DNA from: Podocnemis expansa
Taxonomy: Eukaryota; Chordata; Testudines; Podocnemididae
DNA length: 64,000 nucleotides
Direction of reading: 5' to 3'
Assembly: GCA_007922195.1 (NCBI GenBank)
Contig: ML682038.1
Span: forward strand, 8,339,775 to 8,403,774
Part shown: positions 10,336-22,759 of the stretch, in pieces
Numbering within the stretch: position 1 is the stretch's first letter
Layout: each line of letters opens with the position of its first letter
Translations under genes and position numbers: made by a program
The notes under the pieces: generated by a model
What the model saw: the letters and a program-made list of their open reading frames with translations, nothing else
What the model was told of the DNA's origin: nothing
The model's database searches: none

Positions 10336-10965
10336 GTGGCTTGTCTTTACTGTACAAATTTAACTCAAGTTGTCACTTAAACCTGAGTGCTGCTGCCCCT
10401 GACTTGAGCTCTGTCCACCCACAAAAACCCCCAACTCAAGTGTAGTGATACATTTAACTAGAAACCATTGGGGGTATGGGCTAAATTTAAGTATGCACTA
10501 TTTGTCAACTGTTAATAACACCCTCTAGCGCCACTCATGTCCTGTTAGTACTCCAGTGCTTCCCTACAGATCTCCATGTACCCAGAAAAGACAGACTAGT
10601 TCTTCCATAATTCTTTAGGAAAGAATTCATAGAGCAGCTAAGCTTACTGCAACCGTAAGAATCATAGGCTATCTCCCAGAAGTCCTAGTACCACACACAA
10701 GTGAGTACAGTTCCAGTGAGGATACAACAACTTGAGTGTTGTTACACAGTGTAACCCATCATCAAGCAATCTTTCCCAGTCCTGTGCCAGCTGTCCTCTC
10801 TAACCCCCTTTCAGGGCCTGCAGCCCCTCCACTGACAAAAACGCCATGTGCCACTCAAAATTGGCATGCGTGCCAGGCTTGCTGACTCTTTGTGTAACCA
10901 TTCTTGCTTGAGCAGGATTAACTTGAGAGAACTTCCTTTAGTATAGATAAGTTAACTCTGCTATG
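10336..10965. mobile_element. Possible old MITE (weak)
   Basis: The left side reads 'gtctttactgtacaaatttaa' and 'ctcaagttg'. The right side reads, on the opposite strand, 'atctatactaaaggaagttc' and 'ctcaag'. These are compatible with very diverged GTCTACACT-type inverted ends, and the interior repeats ACTCAAGT/ACTTGAG motifs. No target duplication was found. Confidence 0.3.
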
Positions 10966-13635
10966 AAAATGCACTCTAAGAGTTGAGTAAAGAGTAATTC
11001 AGTTCGACCTATTCATTATTTCTTCTGTGGTAGATGTGCAGTTATCTTCTGTATCTCAGACTACTGGTACTATTTTTATTGTGCATTGTGTTTGTCAAAC
11101 TCAATGCAAAATGGGCTAGATACTACCACCTCATTTTAGGCATAGTTCTCCTTGGCATCAGTGAAAATTCTGTCCAAGTATTAAGTTTGAGGTTTGGTCT
11201 GATAAACTTGCAGTACATGTTTCATGGGCATATGCTTAGGGTCTAAACCTGTAAACCCTCCTATTGACAGGGGTGAGACACATCACACTATTGCATAGTG
11301 TGCCTAGTAATAAATGTTTACAGACATGTCTGGGCTCAGCAGTCTTTCTCTCATATTAGTTTACAACAATTTTAGCTTGTCTTGAACATTTAACCCCATC
11401 ACATTTAACCAGGGGAGTACACATAGGTCTTCCAGAGGTACATCAACTCATTTATATATGCCTAGTTTTAAAACAGGCTACATAAAAAGCACTAGCTAAG
11501 TCAGACATGTAGACATTGGCTGGTTTAGATCCTATTCACTGATATGTAAGTACAATATTTTATATTCCAGTTGGTTTATTTTATAATTATATGGTTAAAA
11601 ATGAGAGCCATTTTTCAGCTAGTATGTTGTGAGAATTCTGTATTTTTATGTCTGATTTTATGTGATAGTGTTTTTTAAATGAGGTGTAACATGGGGTACA
11701 AAAGACAAATGAGATTCCTGAAAGTGGCACAGTAGTCTAGTCTGGAAAGGTTGAGAGCCTCTTATTTAACCAACAAATCACATGTTATTTATTATGATTA
11801 CTTTCCCTGGAGGGTTCTTTCTTAAGTACTGTGGCTAATGTAAGGAGATAAGTGCATTTAATTATAGGCAATGTTCATGAAGGAAAGAAATTGTGTGTAT
11901 ATAAATTGTGTGAGTGTAAATATATGCAAATTTGGGATAAACTAGAGACCTCTCTTTGACCCCTTACGGTTCTAGCCCTGTTGACTATTTATTACATAAG
12001 AAGCTACGTATCTGTTATAAAAGAGCTAAACACAATTATTTATGAAGCAAACATTTTTATGACCTTGCAGATTAGTATTTGGGTATGGAAGACTGTTTTC
12101 AAAAGCAATTTGTTCGCACTAGGGGGCACTAATGTTTTTTTATTGTGTTTTCATCAATTTAGCTCTAAACCAGATTTAATCTGTTTAAAAGGCAAAACAA
12201 AGCCTTTACCATTACAGAAACAACATTACCCCATGTATAAGAATATGGAGCAAACTGTTGCATGATAATACCTCAGTTATTTTTTTGTTTTCAAAAGTTA
12301 AAAAATAATTTAAAAGAAATCTGTGTAAGAGACGTGTGCATATATAAACTGCTGCAGATCATATGTACTCCTATAGCTACTGAAAACATTTTGAAACATC
12401 AGAAGTCCTTCAGCTTACTTACTAAGAAGCACTGATTGGTTTATTTTTATTACATGGTACAAAGTATACAAATGTTAAACATTTTTATTTATTTATTTGA
12501 TAGATTGTGTAGGAAAAATCTAGCAAGTAGAAGAAAGAGATAGGCCCACTCCTTTTCCCACCAAAGACAGTAGTAAAATTCCCGTGTCAGGTTGCAAAAA
12601 GCTTATTCAATTTAACATCCATAAATGTTACATAGGTGACATGCAAAATATGGCTCTTCAAATCTGAGCATCTTATGCATTATCTTAATTTTCTTTAATG
12701 CTGTCCACAGTTGTCCTTTTCGAACGACATGAGCTGTACTCAATCTTTTTGCCTAAGTCTCAAAGCTCTGCACAGTGGACATCCAAGAATTTTGCACGGT
12801 TCTCCCAATTTATGCAAAATTCTAAAAAGATGTCTTGGACTTGTCATCACCATTAAGGTAGAGGTATACAGACATGAAGAGGAACACACTTGGTAAAGGG
12901 CAGCAAAATACCAACATATTAATAGTTGAGCATGAAGATTGCTGCCAGTCACTGCTATACAGAATTTGTTCTAGATTTTTGAGAGCTGCAGATCTAACTG
13001 CAGAAGAGCTTACAGTATTGCTGAGGCATAGAAGTTTTGGGTGAGAGAGAATATACAAGGCAGAGTAGATGGGCATTGTTTCAGCAACTGATGTTGACTT
13101 TCATTTTTTGAAATAAGTACTGAAATAGTTTTATTGTGAAATACTTAAAATTCTTTAATTTTATAGTGTTTTAATTAATCAATCTAATTAGTGTTTGAGT
13201 TTTGCATTGCTCCATTTAGATATGAGTGGAGGATAATTAATTTACAGAATCAACCCCATACTTTGTATAGAAAATATTAATGCTTTTCTGAATTAGTGGA
13301 TTTGCATGTATAACAAAACTACCATTATACATATGAGACTTGATGCAGTGTTTTGGATTGACCAAAGGAAAGGGAACAGAGAAGTGTTCATCAAAATTTG
13401 GTTTAGTGAGATTTTACTGATTGATTGACATGTGAATGGTGGGAAAGGGGCTTAAAAATAGTTTCTGAAGGAAGGCAAAAATAATAAACTATGCGAAAAA
13501 GATAAAAGTGCAGGAAGAAAAAAAAAATGACAACACCCCCAGTTTCAGTTGTCCAGATGTATTTTCTTCATCCAGGCTATATAGAAACGAAACAAAAACT
13601 AAAGAAATGTTTTGCTTAGTTATCTGGCTTCCTAA
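10966..13635. other. No recognisable gene; unique-looking AT-rich DNA
   Basis: No supported exons, RNAs or repeats. Overlapping short frames on both strands at 12711-13076 look like chance openings. Confidence 0.4.
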
Positions 13636-13640
13636 TCATT

Positions 13641-13826
13641 TGGCACTTTAAGACTAACAGATTCATTTATCCCATGAACTTTTGTGGGAGAATATCCCAC
13701 TTCATCGGATGTGGGATAGTCTCCCATGAAAGCTCATGCGATAAATAAATGTCAGTCTTTAAGTGCCACAAGACTCCTTGCTTTTTTTGCTTTACTAGAC
13801 TAACATGGTTGTCCCTTTGGAACTAA
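13641..13826. repeat. PLE-type tail in fold-back arrangement
   Basis: The arms 13641-13701 and about 13711-13768 are inverted copies of the 'tggcactttaagactaaca' .. 'gtgggagaatatcccacttc' tail with about an 8 base loop. The right arm continues with 'agactccttgctttttttgc' and 'ctagactaacatggttgtcc', the outer part of the family. Same family and same palindromic layout as 2262-2510. Confidence 0.7.
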
Positions 13827-14543
13827 TCATTTGGATGAGTTTTACAGTTTGACTAAAAAGAAGGGTGGTGTAGAGGAAAGAACCTTTTGAAACAGAAAAT
13901 GTATTGGCTTTGTGTGTATTTTTTTGTTAATAAACATTGTAAAAGGTAGTAAAGATCATATAATGTTTGTATGACTCTGTAAGAATATATTTATTAGTCT
14001 ATAGACTGAAAATCTGTTGGTGACAGAGCTGCTGTCTTGGAATATACACTTTTTTCTCTTGAACAAAAGAATATGTAAATAATTCACCCAAAGGTCATTG
14101 TTGCTTCAGTGGATTTTTCTGAAACCTTGAAAATTTGAACCAATTTTTTTGCAGAGAAGGCTTTTAATGATATATCTATAATACTTATTTTTTTAAATTT
14201 TTCAAGCCTTACTTCACATTTGTAACTCTCAGCAAAATCAGAGTCACAAATCAAAATTTAAATAGACCGAATCTTGCCTTTATTTTTGTCATCAACTATG
14301 TTCAGCATGTCATATGGGCATTTTACCTGTTTTAACTGAATAGCTGGTGTATGGTTTTCTGTCTGACTTATCTCAGCGAAGTCCCATCTTAAATCAATTG
14401 ACTGGAGATTAAGGATGTTAATAGAATATGGTGCTTAAAGAAATAATGTCGAATACCTGTTTGTTTGGGGTAGCTAACAAGCTAGTTAGCTGAATTGCTT
14501 TCTTTGAAAAGATATATGGCTTTGTTAATGATCAGGAAAAGAA
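13827..14543. other. No recognisable feature
   Basis: AT-rich sequence without supported features. Confidence 0.4.
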
Positions 14544-14544
14544 C

Positions 14545-15112
14545 GAGTCATGTGGTACCATAAAGACTAACGGATTTCTTCAGGCATTAGCTTTCATGGG
14601 CTCCAAGCTTTGTCAGATGCATGAAGTGGCAATTATTGTTGAGGTGTATATACACGCCAGGGTGGAGGAGGGCAAATGTTAGCTAAGTTGATTCAGGGGG
14701 CACTTGGGGCCTATTTACACCAGTTGATTCGGGGGAGAGTGTGTGTGAACAGGGACAATTACTTTTTGTAATGTACTAAGCATTTCAAGTCCGTATGCAG
14801 ACCCAGTCTTATTGTGTCAAATTTGCAAATCAGTTCCAGATCTGCAGTTACATGCTTGTCTGCTTTTAAAGTTTTTTTTTTTGGGGGGGGGGGGGGTTGA
14901 AGTACAACAACTTTAAAGTCTGCTACTGAGTGGCGTGGGAGATTGAAGTGTTCTCCTACTGGTTTATGGGTGTTGCCATTTTTTATGTCTGATTTGTGTC
15001 CATGTATCCTTTTGCGCAAGAACAGTCTGATTTGGCCAATGTACATGGCAGAGGGGCATTGCTGGCGCATGATGGTATATACCATGTTAGTGGATATGCA
15101 GATAAATGAGCC
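14545..15112 (-). mobile_element. Penelope-like retroelement, 3' fragment on the minus strand
   Basis: Reading the minus strand from 15112 down gives the end of the ORF with a GIY-YIG endonuclease, then the untranslated region, then the tail at 14545-14625 ('ataaagactaacggatttct', 'tttgtcagatgcatgaag'), which is the tail seen at 2262, 13641 and elsewhere. This copy therefore ties the short tail repeats to PLEs. The element is 5' truncated, having lost the reverse transcriptase, and abuts an oppositely oriented PLE fragment at about 15113. Confidence 0.75.
14759..15112 (-). pseudogene. Penelope-like element GIY-YIG endonuclease remnant
   Basis: The minus-strand frame shows MVYTI (GIY position), AMYIGQ (YIG), then RKRIHGHKSDIKN with the conserved arginine and histidine, and KPVGEHFNLPRHS with the conserved glutamate. 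This order fits the C-terminal GIY-YIG nuclease of Penelope-like elements, which nicks target DNA. A P6 tract and a K3 run encoded near 14880-14895 come from a homopolymer expansion and lie after the nuclease core. The open frame upstream of 15112 (to 15358) is antisense to the neighbouring fragment and is not part of the protein. The reverse transcriptase is absent, so this is a dead fragment. Confidence 0.75.
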
Positions 15113-15690
15113 CTGATGGTGTGGTTGGGACTCGAGACACATGATCCACTGTCTACAGCCAAGCCTTAACTTACAACCGGATCTGTTCTGATCCCTCAGA
15201 CAGAAACAAAGACCTACAAGATTTCTACCAAACTTTCCTAAAACTATAGTACCCACCCAGGGAAGTGGAAAAAACATCAACAGAGCCAGATGGGTACCCA
15301 GGAGCCACTTACTGCAGGACAGACCCAACAAATAAAACAGAACACCTCTGGCCATCACCTACCGCCCCCAGCTACAAGCTCTCTAACACATCATCACTCT
15401 CTCAAGCCTTTGGAGGTGGGCCAATCATTGCTTAGAGACAGTCCCCCAACCTGAAGTAAATGCTCACCAGTAGTCAACACCATACAACAAGAACACTAAT
15501 CCAGGAACCTATCCCTGCAACAAAGCCTGTTGCCAGTTCTGCTCACACATCGACCCCAGTGATACCATCACAGATCCCAACCACATCGGCCACACCATCA
15601 GAGCTCATTCACCTGCACATCCACTAATGTGGTATATACCATCTTGTGCAAACAATGCCCTTTCTCTGAAATGTCAGAAGTGGCCACAGC
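15113..15690 (+). mobile_element. Penelope-like fragment, plus strand, head to head with the previous one
   Basis: Plus-strand translation in pieces gives PQLQALQ, then NPGTYPCNKACCQFCSHIDPS (15505-15570) and SDTITDPNHIGHTIRAHSP, then LMWYIPSCANN. This resembles the cysteine-containing linker between reverse transcriptase and GIY-YIG of PLEs (C..C.C-H), ending where the nuclease begins. It therefore covers the sequence just upstream of what the minus-strand partner encodes. Frameshifts and stops make it non-coding today. Confidence 0.6.
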
Positions 15691-15694
15691 TGGA

Positions 15695-16150
15695 GATGGA
15701 ACATGGGACAGAGTGGTCAACTATTCTAGGATGTCATTGAGCATTCTCTCTCAGCTGCTTGGTTCTTGCTCCGTTTCTAGCTGAGTGCCATTTGTGGGGC
15801 CTCAAAGGGATTTTCCTCCAGGTCAGATTGGAAGTGACCTTGAGGATTTTTTTTTTTTGCCGCCTTCTGCAGTGTGTTGATGCATGTCATTTGCCAAGAT
15901 TATCAGGGTACAGCTCACCTAATTGTTTCCATGCCCTTTTGGGCACCTCTGGTGCTGGTGCATCTCAGTTGCTTTTGTGGTGGGACAATAATAATCTACT
16001 GTAATCTCTTGTGAGCTGTAATACTTCCATCTAATTTTGATTGTTGGATGGAGTGCACACATGCTGGGTGGTGGTGGTGGTGATTTTTCTGTGATATAAA
16101 GGTGGTCAGCCTAGACATTCCAGTGGTCCTTTCTGCCTTTAAACTCTATA
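15695..16150 (+). mobile_element. CR1 LINE 3' end, sense
   Basis: The motifs 'ttttcctccaggtcagattg' and 'gaagtgaccttgagg', and the final 'cagtggtcctttctgccttt' then 'aaactctata', are the usual 3' untranslated sequence of turtle and crocodilian CR1 copies. No coding region is retained. A GGT microsatellite sits at 16065-16081. Confidence 0.65.
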
Positions 16151-16154
16151 ACTT

Positions 16155-18036
16155 ACTCTTTTTTCCTCAGAAGGAAGGATTAGATACACACTAATTGGTG
16201 AGCATCAAGAGTTTTTTTTTTTGAGCATAGATTCAACTGCTGTTTTGCGAGAAGCTTCCTATTATAGGGAGGCAATAGCAAATCACAACTAATGATGGAT
16301 TTTTACAAGCTTTAAGAGATATAGGTCCAAGTCATAGAATGAAGTTTCTGAGGTACCTCTAGATTCTCAGTTGGTATGGAGAACTAAATTCAAATTGAGC
16401 ATATGTTGTATTTGTCCCTTCAAGATACATCTCTGTCCCTATGAAGGCAGCCTGTCCAACATGAATTAGCTCAATTTTGTTAGAAAAGCTAAATATAGAA
16501 CACTTCTCAGTGTGAAAAGCTGGGTGTCTGAGTGGAAACAAATTTTCTAAACCATTAAACACAAAGCTACTGATTTAGACTACACAGTTGCAATGAAAGA
16601 AGAGAAAAATATATCTATCTGTACCACTTCCACAGACTAGGATTTCAGAAACTTTACCACACTAAATCAGATTTCTCCCATCAACAGTATAATAACCACA
16701 TCATCTCTTTAATATATTATAAGTTACCTAAACACCAAGTGATTATTAAGATGAAATATAGGAAGTGGTTGTTAAAGAATCTGGAATTAGTAGAGTGACT
16801 AATCAGAAATAAATATAAAGTTTCTTTAGAAACTTTTATCAGTATTAATTAATAAATAACTTTTATTGCATATGCACACTCACAGAACTATTGCATTGAT
16901 TGACGATTAGAAATACATATGTTAATACATCAGTTTTGAGACATTGAAAATTATGGGCTACATTGTCAGCTGGTATAAACAGTCATAGTTTTATTGACTT
17001 CTACTGATCAGCTAAGTGTGTGGCATGAATACTTTTACTTCAGTTACTAGTTCTTGTTTATAATCCAAAGAGTCCAACATTTATCTATGAAGCCTAAGTA
17101 TTGAAAACCCCAATAGAAAAGTCTCTTATTGAAGAGAGTATGTTTATTTTCATGACAAACTTTCTATTAAAATACAGCTCCATTTTTTTGTTTCTCTGGT
17201 AAAATTGATGTATCTATTCTGCAAATTTATTTTGATCATTCAATTAATGTTGGGTTAGTTACTGGACCCAGGGTGGACAAAGCAGACATCAAGTGAATAG
17301 GTGCTCAAACAGTCCCCAATTGTTGTAGTGTTTGTGGTAAGTAATTGATTATCATGTGAGCTACTCTATGCATCTTGATGCTATGACTGGCTGGGCTTGA
17401 ATAGTAGTCATTTAAACATTGTTTTCTCTTCTCTCCTTATAGTCAATAAGCTGATTATTTTAGTAAGGGGAAATAGCATAATTCCTTCCCCAGGCTGGGA
17501 TTTTTCTAAAGGCAAGCATTGTATACTGACATCCAGATGAATTCTCTCCCTGCAAAGCTGTATTCATAAGACTTGAATGCAACTATCTTGTTTTACAATT
17601 ATGATTCTCTGAATGTGTCAACAAAATTTGTAAGAAGGAATGCTGTTAGATATAATTTATTTTGAGTTTAAAAAAAAACATTTTAAAGTCTCCCCCTGGA
17701 GGATACTAAGGAAACTGAGTCCTACACTTCCTGCAGTTTTTGGTGGCAATTGACAGGAAATATGCAAGCTACATAAAATACCTTGCATATCTACAATCAA
17801 CTTACTAAATCCCACTTACTTTACCTGCCCCTACACACTGCGCTAAGGTGAATGGAAAAGATGCCCTGTTACCTTAGCACTGTGCTACTTCCAGGACTGG
17901 ATTTGTTCATGAGAACTTCAGAGCAACTGAACCTGGAAGAGTGTGTGCTGACGATGGTGATTTTGCCACTGTCTATATACACTTCTCACTTCATGACTAC
18001 TTAGGATATGTGAAGTACTGTCATAGATCAGAAGCT
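16155..18036. other. No recognisable feature
   Basis: AT-rich unique-looking DNA without supported exons or repeats. Confidence 0.4.
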
Positions 18037-18044
18037 GGCTAAGG

Positions 18045-18231
18045 TAGTGGTTTTCAAACTTAGGATTGGGACCCAGTACTGGGCCACAGACCCTCAGGAA
18101 CTGGGTCAGGGCAACCCCTACTGCCACTGCCAAATTACTAGAATGCATTGTTCAAAGATGTAATTGTCAGGTCACGGGAATAAATAATTTCTTTTAACTG
18201 GGTTCCAAGAAAAAAAGTTTGAAAACCACTG
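18045..18231. mobile_element. hAT-type MITE, 187 bp, with near-perfect 8 bp target duplication
   Basis: The ends are inverted: left tagtggttttcaaactta, right read inward cagtggttttcaaacttt. The flanks are GGCTAAGG (18037-18044) and CGCTAAGG (18232-18239), seven of eight identical. The end sequence and 8 bp duplication are those of Charlie-group hAT elements. Interior 'gggacccagtactgggccac' is typical of this family. It is non-coding. Confidence 0.8.
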
Positions 18232-18336
18232 CGCTAAGGGACAGTACAAACAAAAAGTAAATGGTGGGGTGCTGCTAAAATTCCATGCTAAGACAGGTGT
18301 TATAAAGTATATTTATTAATGCTCTCAAACCAGAGG

Positions 18337-18870
18337 TTAAGAACAGTGACGTGTAAAACTGCAGATGACACAAAATAATGGAAGTTGCAGCAGGGAATTA
18401 GGGAAGTTAGTCAAAACTGAAGACAGTGAGGGACTACAGAAGAATCTAAGTGAGGTGAATAGGTAACATAGTGGTGGATGAACTTTATTTTTGACTGAAG
18501 CAAAGGAATGGACATCAGAAGAAATAATTTAAACTAGTCATGTACATTGCTGGGTTCTAAATTAACAAAACTACCCAAGAAAACTCCTGGGCATGATGAT
18601 GGATTGCTCAGTGAAATTGCATAGTATCAGTCAGAAAAGAAAACAAATGTTAGGGTGAGAACGAATATTGTATAAATTGACATTGAAAGTATTTGCTTTT
18701 ACATAAATCAATGATACATAAGTCACTTGGAATATGGACTCCAGTTCTGGTCATCCTAGTTCAGAGAAGATACAACAAAGAAAGGAGATTCAGAGATAGG
18801 TGAAGTAAATAATTATAGACATGGAGATACTGAAAAGATTGGGACTGTTTAATGTAGAGAAGTGAGGAAT
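18337..18870 (+). pseudogene. CR1/L3-like LINE reverse transcriptase C-terminal relic
   Basis: In shifting frames the + strand gives an ADDTK-like block at about 18365-18380 ('cagatgacacaaaataatgg'), LQKNLSEV, a region like LLGMMMDCSVKLHSI at about 18590-18630, and LEYGLQFWSS-like sequence at about 18730 ('cttggaatatggactccagt'). The ADD corresponds to the catalytic aspartate pair region of LINE reverse transcriptases. Stops and indels are frequent, so the copy is old. The exact LINE clade is uncertain. Confidence 0.5.
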
Positions 18871-20150
18871 TATTGTATGCAAAATAAGTGGTATGGTGGT
18901 ATAAAAGAGTATTCAGTTCAGATTCAGAGCATTGCTAGTGTGTGGGTATGCCCTGTTAGTAAAGAGAACTGTCATTCATGCATCAGAATCACCAACTATA
19001 AAAAACTCATTACATACACCATATTCTATGAAAAGCAAGGGTGCCATTGATTGAAAGGAAGTTAAGTGTTTGCTTTAATGTTCTTTTTTATAATAGCGGG
19101 GGGAAAGGATCATTGAGTAAAATTGAAATGCAACAAATACTAATAACTAATAAAAGGAAATATTTTTATACTGCATAAAAATGTAATTGGTGAAACTCCT
19201 TACAACAACATCCAGTTGCTACCAAGGACATACTAAAATTTGAAGTAATAATTTTCACTGCATGTTTATTTTTTGTCAAATTATCTTTTATGGCATTTTC
19301 CATCTTTCTCTGAACTCTGGATATTGGTCTAGCTGCAGCACCGGTCTGATCCAGTGTGGCAATTTCTATGTTCTTTTTCATTGAACGGTATTGTTTTATG
19401 TATCATTGAAGTAACAACAACAAAAAAACCCAACTTTGAAGTCACATAATGCAGTGTAATTTCAAGGAGAATAAGGGCAGTAAAGACTTGTGATCAAATC
19501 AATCCCTGAATATATATTTTACATGGTCTTCAAATTTCCAGGTAACTTTTACCTTCTCCTTTGCATCCACTTGATTAAAATATGTTCATGCCAGTACTAG
19601 ACCAGTCTATCTTGCAAATAGTGATTTCCACTTTAAAAAAACCTCCTTTCCTCAAGGTCTTCTGCAGGTCAAAATCAAATTTGTGTAGGAGGGACATTTT
19701 ATCAACAATACATATTAATAGTACTGTGAAAAAGACAAAGAAAAAAGGATGTGAGAAAGGGGAAACATAGTGGAAGAGCATAGGGGAAAAAAGAGGAGAG
19801 GTAAGTAGGGGAGGGTGGAAAGGAGACCAAATGTTAATTCACGAAGGTACAGGTCTGGTCCTTAATGAAAATACAGTGATAATTTGCAGGTTTAAATAGC
19901 CTGTGGCAAAATAACTGAATTATAAGGACACACAGTAGCCAGTCTGGCTCCCAGTTAATTCCACAACAAAACTCCTATTAATATCAATAGTCAAGAGCAG
20001 GCCCACACTCCTCTCTTTCTCCCCTTCCGCAGTGTTTTCTAGTGACATTGGACAGAGGAAGGCAAAGCCATTTGCAAAATATTTAACATAGTTAATGTTC
20101 AGCATATATATATATACCTAGGACAGATCATTATTGTTTGGAGGACACTT
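18871..20150. other. No recognisable gene
   Basis: Unique-looking AT-rich DNA with a short AT microsatellite at about 20104-20116. Confidence 0.4.
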
Positions 20151-20410
20151 AGGGTATGTCTACACTTACAATTTAGGTCAAATTAAGGAGGCATAATTTG
20201 AACTAAATTAGTGCATGTCCACACTTGCTTCCATTCGTTTGAACTAAGGAGTTACCTTAGTTTGAACTAAGGAAAGCCTAGTTTGAATCTATAAAGCCTC
20301 CCTTAAGTTTGAATTCGTGGTTAATTCAAACTCATTAGTTCAAAATAACCCAATGTAGCTGTGTTAATTCGAATTACCTGTTAGTTCAAATTAACCACAG
20401 TTTGATTTTT

Positions 20411-20597
20411 CCTCCTCGAGCAGTGCTTCCGACTGCTCCACTTTGGCTGCTGAAGCGCAGCCGCACCTCGAACTGGCTATTTTAAAGCAGAGTCTTTAGC
20501 AGTGGGGGAGGGGAGTGAAGGTGCCCGCGGCAATTGGCTGCTTATCGCGCCACAGAAGGCGCGTGCCTGCAGCTCCCCCGCGCCTCAGTTCCTTTCA
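20411..20597 (+). repeat. DIRS left inverted terminal repeat
   Basis: It starts 'cctcctcgagcagtgcttcc' and ends 'cgcctcagttcctttc'. It matches the reverse complement of 25707-25913 over almost its whole length, including 'ggctgcttatcgcgccacag' and the 'ctgcagctcccccgcgc' blocks. The first 38 bases also match the complement of 25544-25581. Confidence 0.85.
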
Positions 20598-20645
20598 ACC
20601 GCCGCTGCCTTCGGACCTCTCCCATACTGGCTCCTCTTCATCCCT

Positions 20646-20671
20646 AAAAAAAAAAAAAAAAAAAAAAAAAA
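20646..20671 (+). repeat. A26 tract in the DIRS 5' leader
   Basis: An uninterrupted run of 26 adenines lies between the left terminal repeat and the gag start at 20729. It may be a slippage expansion of a short A run in the leader. It is not in the coding region. Confidence 0.9.
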
Positions 20672-20728
20672 CAAAATCAGAATAGACAACAGCGACACTA
20701 CGAACATCAAGAGACCAACAGAATACAC

Positions 20729-22746
20729 ATGCCGTCCCTGTCAGGATTCAAACGCTGCGTCTCTTGTAATGAGGCTATGCTGAACTCAGACGGGCATGAG
20801 TCTTGTGTTAAATGCCTTGGGGAAACCCACATCACTTACAAATGCGACCATTGCCGCAAGCTCACCTCCCGAGTGAGAAAGGATCGAGAAAGAAAACTCA
20901 AACTTCTACTGCTGGAAGGCTCACTCAGACCTGCTTCAGACCCTGGTGCCTCTCCTCAGTTGGCTGAGGGAGCGCACAAGCGGCAATCCACTTTATCCTC
21001 TCCAGTTCCCATAAAGAAATCCAAGGGTACAGAGCCAAAAATATCTAAAAAGCCACATGAACAGCCCGCTATGAACAAGCATAAGCCCGGCAAAACCGCA
21101 GATGTTAACGCGGTGCCAGTTTCCTCAGCAGCACAGAGCGCGTTGCCCATAACAGCGGCACCGCTCGTAGTGCCCCCGCCGGCACTTAGCGCTTCTGTGC
21201 TGAGCGTGATTCAGCCCACGGCGCAGAATTCGGCGCCGCTATACCTCTCCCTGGCGCCGACGCTGTTACCTGAGGCTGCACAGACAGCACCGCAGCCAGT
21301 GTCCACCTCGGCACCAATTACATAGCCACAACAGACTAGGGTAATAAACTCCCCCACAACGCCACACCAAACGGGCACACAAAACTAGGCACATGGACTG
21401 ATCAGAAGAGATTCAGGTTCCCTCCTGCCCAGTATCGCCTCTCTTCCAGAGTGACTCATCTCACAGCAGTCTGTCTTCATTACCCGCATCACCACTGCAC
21501 GACTCCTCCTCTGCAAGTTCGTGTGTTTCTGCACCTGAACTACCAACACAACAAACTAGCCAGCCTGCTTTACCAAATCCAAACATGACATGGCAATGGC
21601 CATATCCACCATGGCTCTTTTGCCCACCATTTCAAATACCTGGAACAAATTATACAACCTGGCCGCAATTTAATAGCTGCCAACCCCCCTCAAATATTCC
21701 TCAGCAGGGGGCAGGCTTCCAACAACCGACAATATCACATCACCAACAAAGGCTCCAAATAATGTGAATGATCCTCCTCCTCATTCTAAGACAGACGAAA
21801 TGAAACAGGTTAAAGAACTATTTACGAGGGCTGCCCATAATATGGAGATCACTCTGGACCAGGACCAATCTACCCAACACAAACTATATCGAATCCTTCA
21901 GGCCCTGGGATCCACAAAATTGTCATTGCCCATGGACCCAGGCATTATGGAACCTGCCAATACTATATGGCAGACCCCGGCATCAGTCCCTCCATTGAAC
22001 AAACGTGTCGACAAATATTTCATCGACCCTAGGGCAATGAATTTTTATTCTCACACCCTCAACCTAATTCTCTAGTAATTGAGGCAGCTAATCAGAGGTA
22101 TAAGCAGACATACACTAAATCTCACACTACCAACAAAGACATCAAGAAACTAGACATTCTAGGGAAGAAGGTATGTACATCTGCAGCTCTCCTATTAAGG
22201 ATTGCTAATTATGTTGCCCTTCTCTCTAACTATGACCATGATCTCTATTCAAAGATTCCAGACCTCTCACACCTTATTCCAGAGGGGCAACGAGAACAAT
22301 TAGATAATCTCACAGAAGAGGGTAGACTGGTAGCCAGAACAGCCCTCTAGGCAGCCCTCGACGTAGCGGATGTAGCAGCCAGGACATTAGCCACTTCAAT
22401 CACAATGCGACGCTCCTCCTGGCTACAGTCTGCAGAATTACCCAAACAAATGCAGAATACTATAGAGGACCTCCCTTTTGATGAAGACAACCTCTTTGCC
22501 AAAACAACTAACGATATTATGCATACCTTGAAGGATTCCAGGGCTACCCTTTGTACGCTGGGCATCTACCCTACCCCTTTTAAGAAAAAGTACCCCAGAA
22601 ACACATTTTCACAAAAATTCTATCAAAACCAACCTAACCGGGGGCCAGACTATTCCAGGAATAAACCGCGTCAGTCTCAACGTAGACGCCAGAGCAATCA
22701 TGCCTTGCAAAACCCACAAGGCAACAACTCGAAACAGCAATTTTGA
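20729..22746 (+). pseudogene. DIRS gag-like ORF1, broken
   Basis: The ATG at 20729 opens 198 codons. The N-terminus is cysteine/histidine-rich, KRCVSCNEAM..DGHESCVKC..YKCDHCRKL, compatible with zinc binding, and is followed by a basic stretch and then Pro/Ala/Ser-rich linker. A TAG at 21323 ends this frame. The protein continues in other frames: 21585-21767 (Trp/Pro/Gln-rich, MTWQWPYPPW), 21764-22075 (RVDKYFIDPRA), an in-frame TAG near 22348, and 22405-22746, which ends in an Arg/Asn/Gln-rich tail suited to nucleic acid binding. At least one stop and two or more frameshifts are present. Gag of DIRS elements packages the RNA; this one could not be made whole. Confidence 0.75.
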
Positions 22747-22759
22747 CGGGCTTGTCGAG

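Noticed and set aside
15113..15358. N-terminal half of the 199-codon minus-strand frame
   Set aside because: It is antisense to a plus-strand PLE fragment; only the part below 15112 matches the GIY-YIG nuclease.
20502..20783. 93-codon open frame over the DIRS left repeat
   Set aside because: The same peptide start (MGEGS.GA.G.WLLIAPQKA) appears on the minus strand at 25594-25815 because the two places are inverted repeats; it also runs through the A26 tract. It is a by-product of the terminal repeats.
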